Shown here piece after piece: positions 55,001-57,065 of a stretch of 64,000 nt of DNA. Numbering within the stretch: position 1 is the stretch's first letter; each line of letters begins with the position of its first letter. A program made the translations under genes and the position numbers. The stretch comes from Ornithodoros turicata. Lineage: Eukaryota; Arthropoda; Arachnida; Ixodida; Argasidae. Location of the stretch: positions 22,946,804 through 23,010,803 of the forward strand of contig NC_088204.1 of NCBI RefSeq assembly GCF_037126465.1. The letters run 5' to 3'. The notes below the pieces were generated by a model. The model had not been told where the DNA came from and did no database searches. It worked only from the letters and a program-made list of their open reading frames with translations.

Positions 55001-56260
55001 GTTGTCACGGCTAGAGCTGTGTAAGTTACTCAAGGAGGGCAATTAAGTTGCAGTTACTTGATCCCTAATAGGATTAAATTACAGGAAAAGCTAGCAGAAC
55101 GAAAAATGTAAGTCAGTTACAAAGTTGGAAAGGAAAAATACTGCAAACGAAGATTTGCAACAAAAAGAAAAATAGCTCGGTTATCGTTTCTTGCTAATCG
55201 TTTATCAGGTAACATGAAAATGAAGTTGCAAGATTGCGTGAAGCCCCTCTCAACTAGGCGTACTCGTCATAGCCAGCACGAGTGGTTGCTTACTCCGGTT
55301 TTTGCGAGGACCTGTGCCTACAAAACAAGTTTTTTTTTTCAGAACCATAGATGAATGGAACTCGCTTCCATCTCAAGTTTTCCATTCGGGAAATTTTGTC
55401 AGTGAGCTTGAACGTACCTTTTGTTGATTATTGTATGGCAAAGTGGCTGTATAGTTCAATTTTTTGAAAAGTTTTTCCCAATGCTCTTTTACTGCATCAC
55501 TTTTGTTGTCTTGTTGGTTCAAATTGGGCTTGGCCCCTCCTGCTTGGGCCTCGCGCTCGCAGTATGTATAAATAAAATAATATAAATAAATAAATAAAAA
55601 CTTGTTTGGATGGCAGCTCAAGGTTACAAGCATAAGTTACAGCAAAACCTAAAGTATTTAAGTGCAGTAATATAATTACTCTAAAATATTTAGTAACAGT
55701 AACTTAGTAACTTACAATGGAATATTGCACAGCTCTGGTTACGACAGTTTGGCCTCAAGAAAGGACACAGTGGAAGGCATTCGCTGTGCCTTCCGTTGAA
55801 CATGACGAATGATGCATTGATGCTGTGCGGGCAAGCAAGAAACGACACATTTTCCTTCAGTTGCGTTTTCTTACTTAATAGCCCTTCTTGCTTAACTGTA
55901 ATACAACGATGTACGGAAAAAATGAGGCAGCACAATTAAAGCATGACAAACGCAGCGTGCTCTGTGTGTTCTCGTCTTACTGCCATCATCTTTTGCTTTC
56001 CCCTATACAGACGCATCAAACGAATCAGTCGGTTAACACGTTGAACTCCGACGTCGACCACCACATACTCTATATAACTGGGCCTAGAAGCTCTACGTAC
56101 CAACGTAACGGTACGTACCGTAGCGGCAGTACCGTAACGGTTCTGACAGCGAGAGAGAACACCGGGGAGACTAAGACACCGTTAGCTTTACTACAAACGA
56201 GGGAAACGCAATGATTTTGTGAGATTGCTCTGCTTGTGCCAATAAAGTGTTGCTACCAAT
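7211..56260 (+). CDS. Rfx4: RFX4-like winged-helix transcription factor gene (14 exons recognised, 5' end missing)
   Basis: Seen in sequence: a series of short open segments on one strand, most bounded by AG acceptors and GT donors, whose joined reading frame follows vertebrate RFX4 in order: DNA-binding domain, then the extended dimerisation region ([70 protein letters not shown]), then a proline-rich tail. Known of the family: RFX factors bind X-box DNA as dimers in the nucleus; RFX2/3/4 control ciliary genes, and RFX4/6 have developmental roles. Inferred: exon phases match at nearly every junction, so the gene is probably intact. Introns range from 155 bp to 10.4 kb and are filled with transposons. 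The N-terminal exons and promoter are not in view and the YHYYGI wing exon was not found. RFX6 is a less likely assignment, because RFX4 matches the dimerisation region better. Confidence 0.88.
7390..7563. mobile_element. Partial foldback MITE (GTACGCCTTTTTGT family)
   Basis: The centre is a hairpin: GGGCGTACGCCTTTTTGTGAC facing GTCACAAAAAGGCGGACGGC. The right part (TAATGCGGTGAAGTTC) matches the right end of the element at 48.9-49.2 kb. It starts just after the donor of the first RFX exon. Confidence 0.5.
7650..7805. mobile_element. 156-bp foldback MITE with 60-bp arms
   Basis: GATTGAACGGAAACATCTCC at the left and GGAGATGTTTCCGTTCAATC at the right are exact inverted repeats. Pairing continues through CTTGA..CTGAGGAGCAGC to CTAGTCCCC with few mismatches. 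The loop is about 35 bp. No coding content. Confidence 0.7.
8001..8050 (+). mobile_element. 3' end fragment of the Ruka-like SINE
   Basis: CAGTGAGGCCGACAACGGCG then AGCCGTTTCACCAGCACCACC matches the 3' end of the SINE at 0.8-1.1 kb. The head is missing. Confidence 0.6.
8214..8365. mobile_element. 152-bp palindromic MITE (CCAAGCAGCA family), copy 1
   Basis: Left arm CCAAGCAGCAAAATGTACTG ... GGGGTGGACGG pairs with right arm CCGTCCACCCCTATTGCACT ... GTGCTGCTTTGG over about 47 bp. A second copy in inverted orientation is at 54.0-54.2 kb. A transcript through it would form a long hairpin. Confidence 0.75.
8366..10014. other. Remainder of RFX intron after exon 7211-7351
   Basis: No domain or element ends recognised. 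A short CCCACATGTACCC repeat lies near 9760-9800. Confidence 0.45.
10015..10076 (+). CDS. Rfx4: RFX exon: recognition-helix part of DNA-binding domain
   Basis: This 62-nt exon encodes [20 protein letters not shown], which is almost invariant across animal RFX proteins and contains the DNA-contacting arginines. Acceptor is ATTTACAG and donor is GTAAGG. It starts in phase 0, matching the previous exon, and ends after two bases (AG) of a codon, so the next exon should begin by completing an R or S codon. Confidence 0.95.
10322..10437. repeat. 116-bp foldback sequence
   Basis: TTGAGGGGACGTAAAAGATG and its partner CGTCTCTTACGTCTCCTCAA form a hairpin centred near 10380 (ACACACGAAG/GCTTCGTGTGT). 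Pairing continues outward through AAGTGCAAGAAAAC/GTTTTTTTTGCACTA. Probably a MITE; no target duplication recognised. Confidence 0.55.
12102..12155. repeat. 54-bp near-perfect hairpin
   Basis: ACATGCGCACAGATCTCTCC pairs with GGAGAAATCTGTGCGCATGT around a short AT-rich loop (TTAGTAGCTATTAA). It may be the remnant of a foldback MITE or a pre-miRNA-sized hairpin in RFX intron 2. Confidence 0.5.
12760..12942 (+). other. Short ORF followed by tandem AATAAA signals, unassigned
   Basis: A 60-codon frame rich in Arg and Pro ([18 protein letters not shown] at its start) ends at a TGA. AAATAAAATAAACG follows within 30 bases, like a 3' end. It could be the end of a retrotransposon ORF or a retrocopy. 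I recognise no family. Confidence 0.25.
12943..15143. other. RFX intron sequence searched for the missing wing exon
   Basis: No YHYYGI-coding segment was seen by eye here or in 10077-12760. No transposon was assigned. Confidence 0.4.
15144..15177 (+). CDS. Rfx4: Candidate 34-nt RFX microexon
   Basis: A 34-nt open segment lies between a strong acceptor (TTTACTGTTTCAG) and a GTAAGC donor. Read in the phase left by the exon at 10015-10076 it encodes [11 protein letters not shown] and ends in phase 0, exactly what the next exon needs. RFX4 has a comparable acidic-basic linker (DLNLPASLPEEK) just before its STF...MYRTHCQ segment, so the position fits. The sequence is short and the family is variable here, so the call rests mainly on splice signals and phase. 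Confidence 0.55.
15910..16165 (-). mobile_element. LINE 3' UTR fragment (same family as 5.7-7.1 kb)
   Basis: GACCCAGTCAGGACTGGCTA, CTCCAAAACGCGTTTGTGGG, GGGTCAAGCAGGAGAAAC, GGGGGAGACGTTAG and AGTGTCAAGCAGGTT match 5745-5970 in order. It is a severely 5'-truncated copy. Confidence 0.65.
16166..17530. other. RFX intron, nothing assigned
   Basis: Short ORFs only. ACACCCTGTATA near 16760 resembles a transposon end but has no partner. Confidence 0.4.
17539..18203. mobile_element. hAT-type MITE (GTAATTGATTAC family), copy 1
   Basis: The element is dense in GTAATTGATTAC and GTAACGCGTTAC motifs at both ends and closes with CGCACAAGTCTG. Flanks CTCCTAAA (17531-17538) and CTCCTAAG (18204-18211) form a 7/8 target duplication of hAT length. 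The left terminus seems to have lost its first bases. The copy at 38.86-39.38 kb belongs to the same family. Confidence 0.75.
18495..18572 (+). CDS. Rfx4: RFX exon: start of dimerisation region
   Basis: This 78-nt exon encodes [17 protein letters not shown] followed by TVLRANFDE, very close to RFX4 ([25 protein letters not shown] is the family pattern). Acceptor is TCTTCTTGTAG, donor is GTTTGT, and both ends are phase 0. It opens the conserved B/C/D extended dimerisation region that mediates RFX homo- and heterodimers. Confidence 0.93.
18929..19868 (-). mobile_element. mariner element, internally deleted (940 bp)
   Basis: The terminal inverted repeats are about 30 bp (CGAGGGGCGTTCAAGTCAAA / CGAGGGGTGTTCAAGTCAAA reading inwards) with a single mismatch, and both ends are flanked by TA, the mariner target. 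Typical active mariners are about 1.3 kb. This copy keeps the N-terminal helix-turn-helix region and C-terminal catalytic part but has lost the middle, including the first catalytic Asp. Confidence 0.93.
19107..19712 (-). pseudogene. Truncated mariner transposase
   Basis: The frame starts [19 protein letters not shown] and continues with the typical HTH ([25 protein letters not shown]). After RRITCLDIN it jumps to [19 protein letters not shown], so roughly 130 residues, including the GDE/TGDET region with the first catalytic Asp, are missing. The second and third Asp ([11 protein letters not shown] and [11 protein letters not shown]) are present with the D34D spacing of mariner. The frame stops early at TGA (19107-19109) where related proteins have Trp; [14 protein letters not shown] continues in frame after it. 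It cannot make active transposase but could be mobilised in trans. Confidence 0.9.
20230..20539 (+). CDS. THAP zinc-finger domain, single exon or fragment
   Basis: From ATG at 20230 the frame reads [16 protein letters not shown], then [17 protein letters not shown], then [11 protein letters not shown] and LMRELGVAP. The C-x4-C ... C-x2-H spacing, the central Trp and the FEP motif define a THAP (C2CH) DNA-binding finger, found in THAP proteins and P-element transposases. It sits at the start of a frame with a plausible start codon. No downstream coding part is seen: a MITE interrupts the frame at the TA at 20538, and the read-through end after it is not conserved. It may be a fragment of a P-like transposon, a pseudogene, or the first exon of a gene. 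It lies within RFX intron 4. Confidence 0.75.
20540..21463. mobile_element. 924-bp mariner-type MITE with very long inverted arms
   Basis: Ends are CAGGGTGTCCCAGAAAACGT inverted, with TA on each side (20538-20539 and 21464-21465). The two arms remain recognisably complementary for about 300 bp or more, for example TTTGCCACCTCCT, AAGTTTAATTATGTAAAT, GAAGAGCGTG, ACCATCGGAGAAAATAGCCG. The centre has poly-C/poly-G tracts. No transposase. A diverged single arm of this family is at 41.45 kb. Confidence 0.85.
21466..22678. other. RFX intron, low-complexity tracts
   Basis: A poly-T/poly-A block (21890-21930) and a run of about 17 C (21961-21977) are present. No gene or element recognised. Confidence 0.45.
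22679..23993 (-). mobile_element. GAGGTCTGCGCGGG element, split by a nested hAT MITE
   Basis: The left end GAGGTCTGCGCGGGTGCGGG and the right end (GGGTGCG...CCCGCGCCTACTTCTA) match the intact copy at 40.9-41.4 kb in reverse orientation. The interior breaks at ...GATTAAACGTCCACAAAC and resumes at ...CTTCCTGTTTTTCTTCTTTG, which are contiguous in the intact copy (GATTAAACGTCAACAAAC then GTTTTTCTTCTTTG). The gap is filled by the element at 22878-23798. Confidence 0.8.
22878..23798. mobile_element. hAT-type MITE, 921 bp, nested
   Basis: Ends CAGAGGACGAAACCGGAACT and CGGTTCGGAGCCCTG, flanked by CCACAAAC (22870-22877) and CCACAGAC (23799-23806), an 8-bp target duplication with one mismatch. Many AACCGG/GAACCGAA motifs occur near both ends. 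The intact copy of the host repeat confirms both borders. Confidence 0.88.
24416..24579 (+). CDS. Rfx4: RFX exon: dimerisation region, second segment
   Basis: This 164-nt exon encodes [20 protein letters not shown], then [19 protein letters not shown] and [11 protein letters not shown]. The matches to RFX4 (HFWQGMP, GVCDSILYKA, LQALPD) are clear. Acceptor is GCTGTGCAG and donor GTATTT. It ends with two bases of a codon, which the next exon completes to serine as in RFX4 (PDS). Confidence 0.94.
24861..24939 (+). pseudogene. U6: U6 snRNA-derived sequence, 5' truncated
   Basis: ACATATACTAAAATTGGAAC through GATTAGCATGGCCCCTGCGC to ACGCAAAATCGTGAAGCGT matches U6 nucleotides from about 19 to the end almost without change. 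The ACAGAGA box and AGC triad are present. The 5' stem-loop is missing and the 3' T-run that ends transcription is replaced by other sequence, so it is not a working gene. Confidence 0.92.
24940..25101 (+). mobile_element. LINE 3' tail joined to the U6 sequence
   Basis: Directly after U6 comes an AT-rich stretch ending CACCCTGGGGGTCTTCAACG then TACTTAAATAAATAAATAAA. The CR1-like LINEs at 46.19 kb (GGGGTACTTTAAATAAATAAA) and 60.1 kb end in the same manner: a short GC-rich hairpin-like stretch then AAATA repeats. I infer a LINE 3' UTR. Confidence 0.65.
25110..25870 (+). other. Unassigned 116-codon ORF region
   Basis: A frame at 25260-25610 is open for 116 codons with several Cys residues ([12 protein letters not shown]) but matches no family I know, and lacks splice or polyadenylation context. 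Could be transposon debris. Confidence 0.25.
25879..26319. mobile_element. hAT-type MITE, 441 bp
   Basis: Ends CAGGGCTGCAGAAAAAAGCG and ATAAATCACGCAACCCTG are inverted repeats, flanked by GTGGTACA and ATGGTACA (7/8, 8-bp target duplication). Subterminal AATCAAATAAATC and GATTAAAATCGCG motifs pair further in. No coding sequence. Confidence 0.8.
26968..27775. mobile_element. 808-bp MITE with TAGAGTCAC termini
   Basis: TAGAGTCACTAAATAGGG at the left matches the inverse of CCCTATTTGGTGACTCTA at the right. Similarity extends into GTAAC/GTTAC outside and to CAGAG inside. The interior is GC-rich with ATGGCGG-like motifs at both ends. Superfamily not assigned. Confidence 0.6.
27776..28986. other. 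RFX intron, nothing assigned
   Basis: ORFs on both strands are short and without domains. The Mag-like element begins immediately after. Confidence 0.4.
28987..29178 (+). repeat. 5' LTR
   Basis: Begins TGTAGTGTTGTG and ends GCGACACCACA. Contains AATAAA in a GGCGAAATAAAGCTTC stretch. It differs from the 3' LTR at about nine positions and by a 5-base gap, so the insertion is old. Confidence 0.9.
29215..30319 (+). pseudogene. Gag with CCHC knuckles and start of protease
   Basis: The capsid-like region contains [20 protein letters not shown] and [20 protein letters not shown]. Two zinc knuckles follow near 29.93-30.03 kb: the first is complete ([14 protein letters not shown]), the second has Trp in place of its last Cys. 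The protease active site is DSGA ([12 protein letters not shown]) near 30.18 kb. The likely start is the ATG at 29215, in a different frame from the rest, so one extra base near 29228 shifts the frame. A TGA at 30317 interrupts the protease; its frame continues after it ([20 protein letters not shown]) before shifting again into the RT frame near 30.44 kb. Confidence 0.88.
30441..31325 (+). pseudogene. Reverse transcriptase domain of the Mag-like element
   Basis: RT motifs are in order: [72 protein letters not shown], and the catalytic box as MMDDV (both Asp present). [17 protein letters not shown] leads toward RNase H. A TGA at 31323 replaces a sense codon and a second stop follows near 31.40 kb, so translation of RT-RNase H is blocked. 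Confidence 0.92.
31425..32097 (+). pseudogene. RNase H and pol linker of the Mag-like element, cut by an insertion
   Basis: [71 protein letters not shown] and [16 protein letters not shown] form the gypsy RNase H domain. The frame then runs into [12 protein letters not shown], which normally precedes the HHCC integrase finger, and is cut at about 32097 by the Harbinger-type insertion. The rest resumes at 32941. Confidence 0.9.
32098..32940 (+). mobile_element. Harbinger-type element inserted in pol (843 bp)
   Basis: GGTGCTGTCACACTGGACCG at the left and CGGTCCAGTGTGACAGCACC at the right are perfect inverted termini. Related CTGTCACACTG motifs recur at subterminal positions on both sides. A coding remnant inside resembles the N-terminus of PIF/Harbinger transposases. 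The flanks CAA and TTT do not form a clear 3-bp duplication, so the superfamily call rests on the coding remnant. It interrupts the retrotransposon, so it is the younger insertion. Confidence 0.8.
32344..32541 (+). pseudogene. Harbinger transposase N-terminal remnant
   Basis: From ATG at 32344 the frame reads [20 protein letters not shown] then [20 protein letters not shown] and CYENLM. The RxxWxRxWLxRRxxxGxYxNL pattern is the conserved start of PIF/Harbinger (HARBI1-like) transposases. The DDE catalytic part is absent, so the element is non-autonomous. Confidence 0.65.
32941..33836 (+). pseudogene. Integrase of the Mag-like element
   Basis: [20 protein letters not shown] just after the insertion is the pol segment of the HHCC finger. 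The catalytic core follows in another frame from 33045: [11 protein letters not shown] (first D), [13 protein letters not shown] (second D) and [19 protein letters not shown] (E), giving an intact DDE set. The C-terminal part includes [15 protein letters not shown]. At least one frameshift (near 33.04 kb) separates finger and core. Confidence 0.9.
34312..34508 (+). repeat. 3' LTR
   Basis: Begins TGTAGTGTTGTG directly after the purine tract and ends GCGACACCACA. It carries the same AATAAA context as the 5' LTR and about 95 percent identity outside a 5-base indel. Confidence 0.9.
34970..35070 (+). CDS. Rfx4: RFX exon: dimerisation region, third segment
   Basis: This 101-nt exon starts with C completing a Ser codon, then encodes [19 protein letters not shown] and [14 protein letters not shown]4 has LTQVIRKFAKQLDEWL and LPENLRNIKFE at the same place. 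Acceptor is GTTTTGCAG and donor is GTAAGT. The 10.4-kb intron before it holds the U6-LINE chimera, a hAT MITE, another MITE and the Mag-like retrotransposon. Confidence 0.94.
35071..36149. other. RFX intron, nothing assigned
   Basis: No element ends or domains recognised before the Harbinger-like MITE. Confidence 0.4.
36153..36499. mobile_element. Harbinger-like MITE, GGGCCAGTTCTCACTTGGCG family, copy 1
   Basis: Ends GGGCCAGTTCTCACTTGGCG and CGCCAAGTGAGAACTAGCCC are inverted repeats extending over about 45 bp (CGACGC...CACGACGCCGCG). Flanks TAA and TAG are compatible with a 3-bp TWA target of PIF/Harbinger elements. ORFs crossing it are shadows of its GC-rich arms. It sits in RFX intron 6. 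Confidence 0.7.
36901..37091 (+). CDS. Rfx4: RFX exon: dimerisation region, fourth segment (3' boundary uncertain)
   Basis: The exon follows a TCTTATTTCAG acceptor and continues the A left by the previous exon to give [20 protein letters not shown], then [20 protein letters not shown]. This aligns with RFX4 [20 protein letters not shown] and MLEDWRNVDLNSI. The donor is unclear: GTCGGA after 37091 gives phase 0, while GTTGAC after 37114 gives phase 2, and each would pair with a different start of the following exon. Confidence 0.9.
37115..38846. other. RFX intron, nothing assigned
   Basis: GAGCCGCTCCTCCGACAG and CCGCTCCTTGTGTTTCCTTCC (37.45 and 38.19 kb) face each other, both next to a CGATGTCGACGTT/AATCGATGTTCAATGG-type sequence, and suggest an inverted repeat about 0.8 kb long. 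Not resolved further. Confidence 0.35.
38855..39382. mobile_element. hAT-type MITE (GTAATTGATTAC family), copy 2
   Basis: Begins AAGACTTGTG, ends CGTACAAGTCTG and is flanked by CAAAAACG and CAATAACG (7/8, 8-bp). Dense GTAATTGATTAC and GTAACGCGTTAC motifs are shared with the 17.5-18.2 kb copy. Confidence 0.82.
39901..40033 (+). CDS. Rfx4: RFX exon: dimerisation region, fifth segment (5' boundary uncertain)
   Basis: The open segment encodes [20 protein letters not shown] then [16 protein letters not shown], matching RFX4 [27 protein letters not shown]. The donor GTAAGT after 40033 is strong and in phase 0. The start is either after ACCACAG at 39900 or after TTCGAG at 39910; the choice depends on the previous exon's donor. 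Confidence 0.88.
40189..40306 (+). CDS. Rfx4: RFX exon: dimerisation region, sixth segment
   Basis: This 118-nt exon encodes [20 protein letters not shown] then [15 protein letters not shown]4 has [30 protein letters not shown]. Acceptor is CACTTACAG, donor is GTGAGC, phase 0 in and phase 1 out. The intron in front is only 155 bp, the shortest in the gene. Confidence 0.94.
40411..40624. mobile_element. 214-bp Tc1/mariner-type MITE
   Basis: Left end CAGGTCCCGATAAAAGTTCA pairs with right end TAAACTTTTGTCGGGATCTG, and TA flanks both ends. The inverted repeats are about 32 bp. No coding sequence. Confidence 0.75.
40898..41445 (+). mobile_element. TAGAGGTCTGCGCGGG element, intact copy (548 bp)
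   Basis: Ends TAGAGGTCTGCGCGGGTACG and GCGAGTGCGGGTG-type inverse closing CGCGCAGACCTCTA. Repeated CCCGCACCCGCA motifs fill both subterminal regions. The ends resemble hAT termini (YAGAGGT) but no 8-bp duplication is visible. Serves as reference for the interrupted copy at 22.7-24.0 kb. Confidence 0.7.
41451..41680. mobile_element. Single arm related to the long-arm MITE at 20.5 kb
   Basis: CAGGATGTCTGGTGAGAAAG, AACTACGCG, TTTTTGCCACTC and AATTGAACTCAAAATTTTGCC then AAGGAAAAGTAACTT run parallel to the left arm at 20540-20730 in the same order with many changes. No partner arm was found nearby. Confidence 0.5.
41690..42529. other. RFX intron, nothing assigned
   Basis: One Lys/Glu-rich frame (41697-41996) has no recognisable domain. 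Confidence 0.35.
42530..42765 (+). mobile_element. tRNA-derived SINE, Ruka-like, copy 2
   Basis: The best-preserved tRNA head of the family: A box GCGTGGCTCAGCTGATGA and B box GACCGGGTTCGTC. The body has GGGTTTTCCTGGGTTTTCCT, CGGACGCTCTCAGACATACG, GCACAGTTCCCTTAGAAG and GGCGGACAGCGGCGAGC, with a CACCACCACC tail. Confidence 0.8.
43206..45987 (+). pseudogene. LINE ORF2: AP endonuclease plus reverse transcriptase, one frameshift
   Basis: The first 230 residues are an AP-like endonuclease ([64 protein letters not shown]). RT follows with [71 protein letters not shown] and the catalytic [15 protein letters not shown] has Gly where nearly all LINEs have Arg. Near 45600-45630 the frame shifts by one base; the C-terminus ([31 protein letters not shown]) is in another frame and stops at 45987. 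Apart from this shift the frame is open, so the copy is fairly young. Confidence 0.93.
43206..46196 (+). mobile_element. CR1-like LINE, 5' truncated (no ORF1)
   Basis: One long ORF2 and its 3' UTR are present. The element ends GGGGTACTTTAAATAAATAA, the AAATA-type tail of CR1-group LINEs. No ORF1 or 5' UTR was recognised upstream, and the frame lacks an ATG at its start, so the copy is 5' truncated. It is inserted in RFX intron 9 on the same strand. Confidence 0.9.
46375..46445 (+). repeat. tRNA-like SINE head
   Basis: AACTGCTGGTAGCATCTCTG followed by GTGGGATCGAATCCC gives an A-box/B-box pair at tRNA spacing. The stem bases do not form a tRNA. Probably a second SINE family; the body is not identified. 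Confidence 0.4.
47134..47283 (+). CDS. Rfx4: RFX exon: end of dimerisation region
   Basis: The exon completes a glycine codon and encodes [20 protein letters not shown] then [14 protein letters not shown] and a Ser/Pro/Ala stretch. RFX4 has [20 protein letters not shown] in the same place. Acceptor is GGCGTGCAG, donor is GTAAGC, phase 1 at both ends. The 6.8-kb intron before it contains a MITE, a hAT-like element, a SINE and a CR1-like LINE. Confidence 0.93.
47409..47675. mobile_element. 267-bp MITE with CACTCTTAGAAAAAAGGGTG ends
   Basis: CACTCTTAGAAAAAAGGGTG and CACCCTTTTTTCTTAGAGTG are inverted repeats. The interior shares GAATGATAGGGTTACCGAG and GGGGGGCGTACGCCTTTTTG with the element at 48.9-49.2 kb. 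It starts about 125 bp after the RFX exon at 47134. Confidence 0.7.
48178..48251 (+). CDS. Rfx4: Candidate RFX exon: proline-rich tail
   Basis: After a TATGCAG acceptor, the frame left by the previous exon reads [20 protein letters not shown] followed by PPAQE, a Ser/Pro-rich stretch typical of RFX C-terminal tails. A GTGCCA donor after 48251 gives phase 0, needed by the exon at 52201. A GTTCGT donor after 48291 is also possible but would break phase. Tail sequence is poorly conserved, so similarity alone cannot confirm it. Confidence 0.5.
48891..49176. mobile_element. Foldback MITE with central GCCTTTTTGTAG palindrome
   Basis: Left arm CTCTCAGGACAGAACTTCAC ... CACGTTG pairs with right arm CAACGTGCAATGCGGTGAAG then TTCTGTTCTTAGAG. 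The centre CCTACGCCTTTTTGTAG/CTACAAAAAGGCATACGCC is a second hairpin. A CCCT/CT microsatellite (about 49048-49094) has expanded inside it. Confidence 0.7.
49048..49094. repeat. (CCCT)n(CT)n microsatellite
   Basis: Four CCCT units followed by about 16 CT units, inside the MITE. Confidence 0.9.
49180..50606. other. RFX intron, only B-box-like debris
   Basis: Apart from the tRNA-like sites near 49.55 and 49.66 kb, nothing was recognised. Confidence 0.4.
49536..49692. repeat. Two tRNA B-box-like sites
   Basis: GCGAGGTTCGAGTCCACAC (about 49552) and GCGGGTTCGAGTACCACCAC (about 49658) are B-box-like. No A box at proper spacing or cloverleaf was found. Perhaps SINE debris. Confidence 0.3.
50607..50800 (-). 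mobile_element. tRNA-derived SINE, Ruka-like, copy 3
   Basis: GGGCTCGCCGTTGTCGGCCT, CTTCTAAAGGAACTGTGCCG and CCCAAACAGCACAGCCGGCA are the reverse complement of the SINE body. The tRNA head toward 50.8 kb is poorly kept. Confidence 0.75.
51292..51655. mobile_element. Harbinger-like MITE, GGGCCAGTTCTCACTTGGCG family, copy 2
   Basis: Ends GGGTCAATTCTCACTTGGCG and CGCCAAGTGAGAGCTGGCCC, flanked by TTG and TTA (near TTA duplication). Shares its interior arms with the copy at 36.15 kb. Part of RFX tail intron. Confidence 0.7.
52201..52274 (+). CDS. Rfx4: Candidate RFX exon: C-terminal tail
   Basis: A 74-nt open segment sits between a good acceptor (ATGTTCCTTGCAG) and a GTATGC donor. It reads [20 protein letters not shown] then SPEDG in phase 0 and leaves two bases for the next exon. 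The pattern SL-x-x-T-x-T-x-AA weakly recalls SLTYTVTTAA in the RFX4 tail. Support is mainly from splice signals and matching phase with the exon at 54680. Confidence 0.6.
52550..52597. repeat. 24-bp tandem duplication
   Basis: GGAGAACCACAATTTTTGGC+GGAA occurs twice without any difference, at 52550-52573 and 52574-52597. Confidence 0.9.
52718..52845 (+). mobile_element. tRNA-derived SINE, Ruka-like, copy 4 (3' truncated)
   Basis: B-box-like GCAGGTTCGAATAGC, then CACCGGCTGTGCTGTCTGGG, CCCAGACGAATGTCGGCACA and GTTCCC. The GAGGCCGACAACGG end is missing. Confidence 0.7.
53619..53684. repeat. Perfect palindrome with about 31-bp arms and almost no loop
   Basis: AGGGAGTTGCCTCAGGACAG then AAGCCGC faces GCGGCTT then CTGTCCTGAGGCAACTCCCT with a single T between arms. 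No mismatch was found. The 15-mer CGTATATAGAGAGAG occurs just left of it (about 53608) and again at about 53718. Confidence 0.9.
54035..54185. mobile_element. 151-bp palindromic MITE (CCAAGCAGCA family), copy 2
   Basis: CCAAGCAGCACAATGCACTG and CAGTACATTGTGCTGCTTGG flank an interior matching the reverse complement of the copy at 8.2 kb. Confidence 0.78.
54680..54821 (+). CDS. Rfx4: Candidate RFX exon: conserved tail segment
   Basis: This 142-nt segment has a strong acceptor (TTTCCTTCCTGACAG) and a GTGCAT donor. Only the phase supplied by the previous exon is open; the other two frames contain stops. It encodes [18 protein letters not shown] then [14 protein letters not shown], whose P-x-P-V...WP...P...T...TS spacing resembles TPVTPRWPEVP...TCYTSPS of RFX4. 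Confidence 0.65.
55012..55737. mobile_element. hAT-type element, 726 bp, carrying a nested LINE fragment
   Basis: Ends TAGAGCTGTGTAAGTTACT and GGAATATTGCACAGCTCTG are inverted; GTCACGGC and GTTACGAC flank it (6/8). Subterminal AGTTACT motifs recur at both sides. A 5'-truncated LINE sits inside. Confidence 0.65.
55339..55603 (+). mobile_element. CR1-like LINE, last 30 codons and 3' UTR only
   Basis: The frame [19 protein letters not shown] then VSELERTFC and a TGA is the usual ORF2 C-terminus (compare RTVEEWNSLS in the LINE at 60.2 kb). The 3' UTR ends GTATAAATAAAATAATATAA with AAATA repeats. Extreme 5' truncation. Confidence 0.8.
56011..56214 (+). CDS. Rfx4: Candidate RFX terminal exon with stop codon
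   Basis: A strong acceptor (TTTGCTTTCCCCTATACAG) opens a phase-0 frame of 67 codons (starting [16 protein letters not shown]) that ends with TGA at 56212-56214. This is the phase left by the exon at 54821. An AATAAA lies 27 bases after the stop, as expected for a last exon. The encoded sequence is Ser/Thr-rich and not recognisably conserved. Confidence 0.6.
   Translation, partial: THQTNQSVNTLNSDVDHHILYITGPRSSTYQRNGTYRSGSTVTVLTARENTGETKTPLALLQTRETQ
56241..56246 (+). promoter_or_regulatory. Polyadenylation signal AATAAA of the RFX gene
   Basis: A canonical AATAAA hexamer follows the stop codon of the terminal exon. A TG-rich stretch follows closely (GTGTTGCT), compatible with a downstream element. 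Confidence 0.55.
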
Positions 56261-56984
56261 TGGTGACGGCGGTGATGAGCTATAAGGCGGAAATTGTGAC
56301 GTACAGTACCTCGTCCTGATGACTTCAATTGGTATTTCATGAGCTTCGGCTATGACCATCCGCGTTTCTGCAGCTCTGGAGATGCCAAGAGAGATCCTTA
56401 GGCTGCGTGCAAGGAAGCACTGAAGCCGTTGAACTTGTTATGCAGGACTTCAGACCCACCAGTAGAGGTTACTGAGAAATGCCCAAGCTGTGTCGGGTGG
56501 GGTACGGCCATGGGTACCGCATTTGCACTAGTCACACAAATTAGCCGAAAAAGTAGATTTGCAATCCGGTCTATATTGTCGTATAGGAACATCTACAGGA
56601 TGTAGATTAGACGTTGCAATGCCTCACAAACACGTCCACTGGGTGTGACAAATGACCAGCAGGTACATCCAGAGGATATGCATTTATACAGTTATGGGGG
56701 AGTTTCCAACGATCCATAGTACATCCATGGAACGTAATGTGGGCATAGCTGGATATCTACTAGACATCCAAAATGTCCACTGTGTACCATATTCTGGATG
56801 TCCATTAGATGTTTTTGGTTTACTGGGTTAGGCCTTCAGACGGGCTTGAAATGGAACGAAGTAGGCACACATGAGACAATTGATGTTTTGAGGCTGGAAC
56901 ACATATAAAAAGGAGAAATACATACAAAGCCTCAAGAGCCTAAGAAATTAATGATGAAAGATGTAAGTCACTGAAAAGGTTAGC
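56261..56984. other. Downstream of RFX; GGACATC-rich repeat debris
   Basis: TGGATGTCCATTAGATGT, GGATATCTACTAGACATCC and ATCCATAGTACATCCATGG between 56.6 and 56.84 kb are a cluster of related short palindromic motifs, probably a decayed MITE. Confidence 0.4.
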
Positions 56985-57065
56985 CAGCTGTAGGACTCGA
57001 ACCAACGTTTTCTGAATTACCGATCCAGGGCTCTAGATCCATGGAAGTAGATGCAGCACAGCCGC
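56985..57065 (-). repeat. tRNA-derived SINE head, minus strand
   Basis: Read on the minus strand: GGATCGGTAATTCAGAAAAC followed by GTTGGTTCGAGTCCTACAGC, a good B box with anticodon-arm-like sequence before it. The acceptor stem does not pair, and CTTACATCTTTCAT follows like a SINE tail, so not a tRNA gene. Confidence 0.5.

Noticed and set aside
56985..57065. Possible tRNA gene on the minus strand
   Set aside because: Anticodon arm and B box resemble a tRNA but the acceptor stem does not pair and a SINE-like tail follows.
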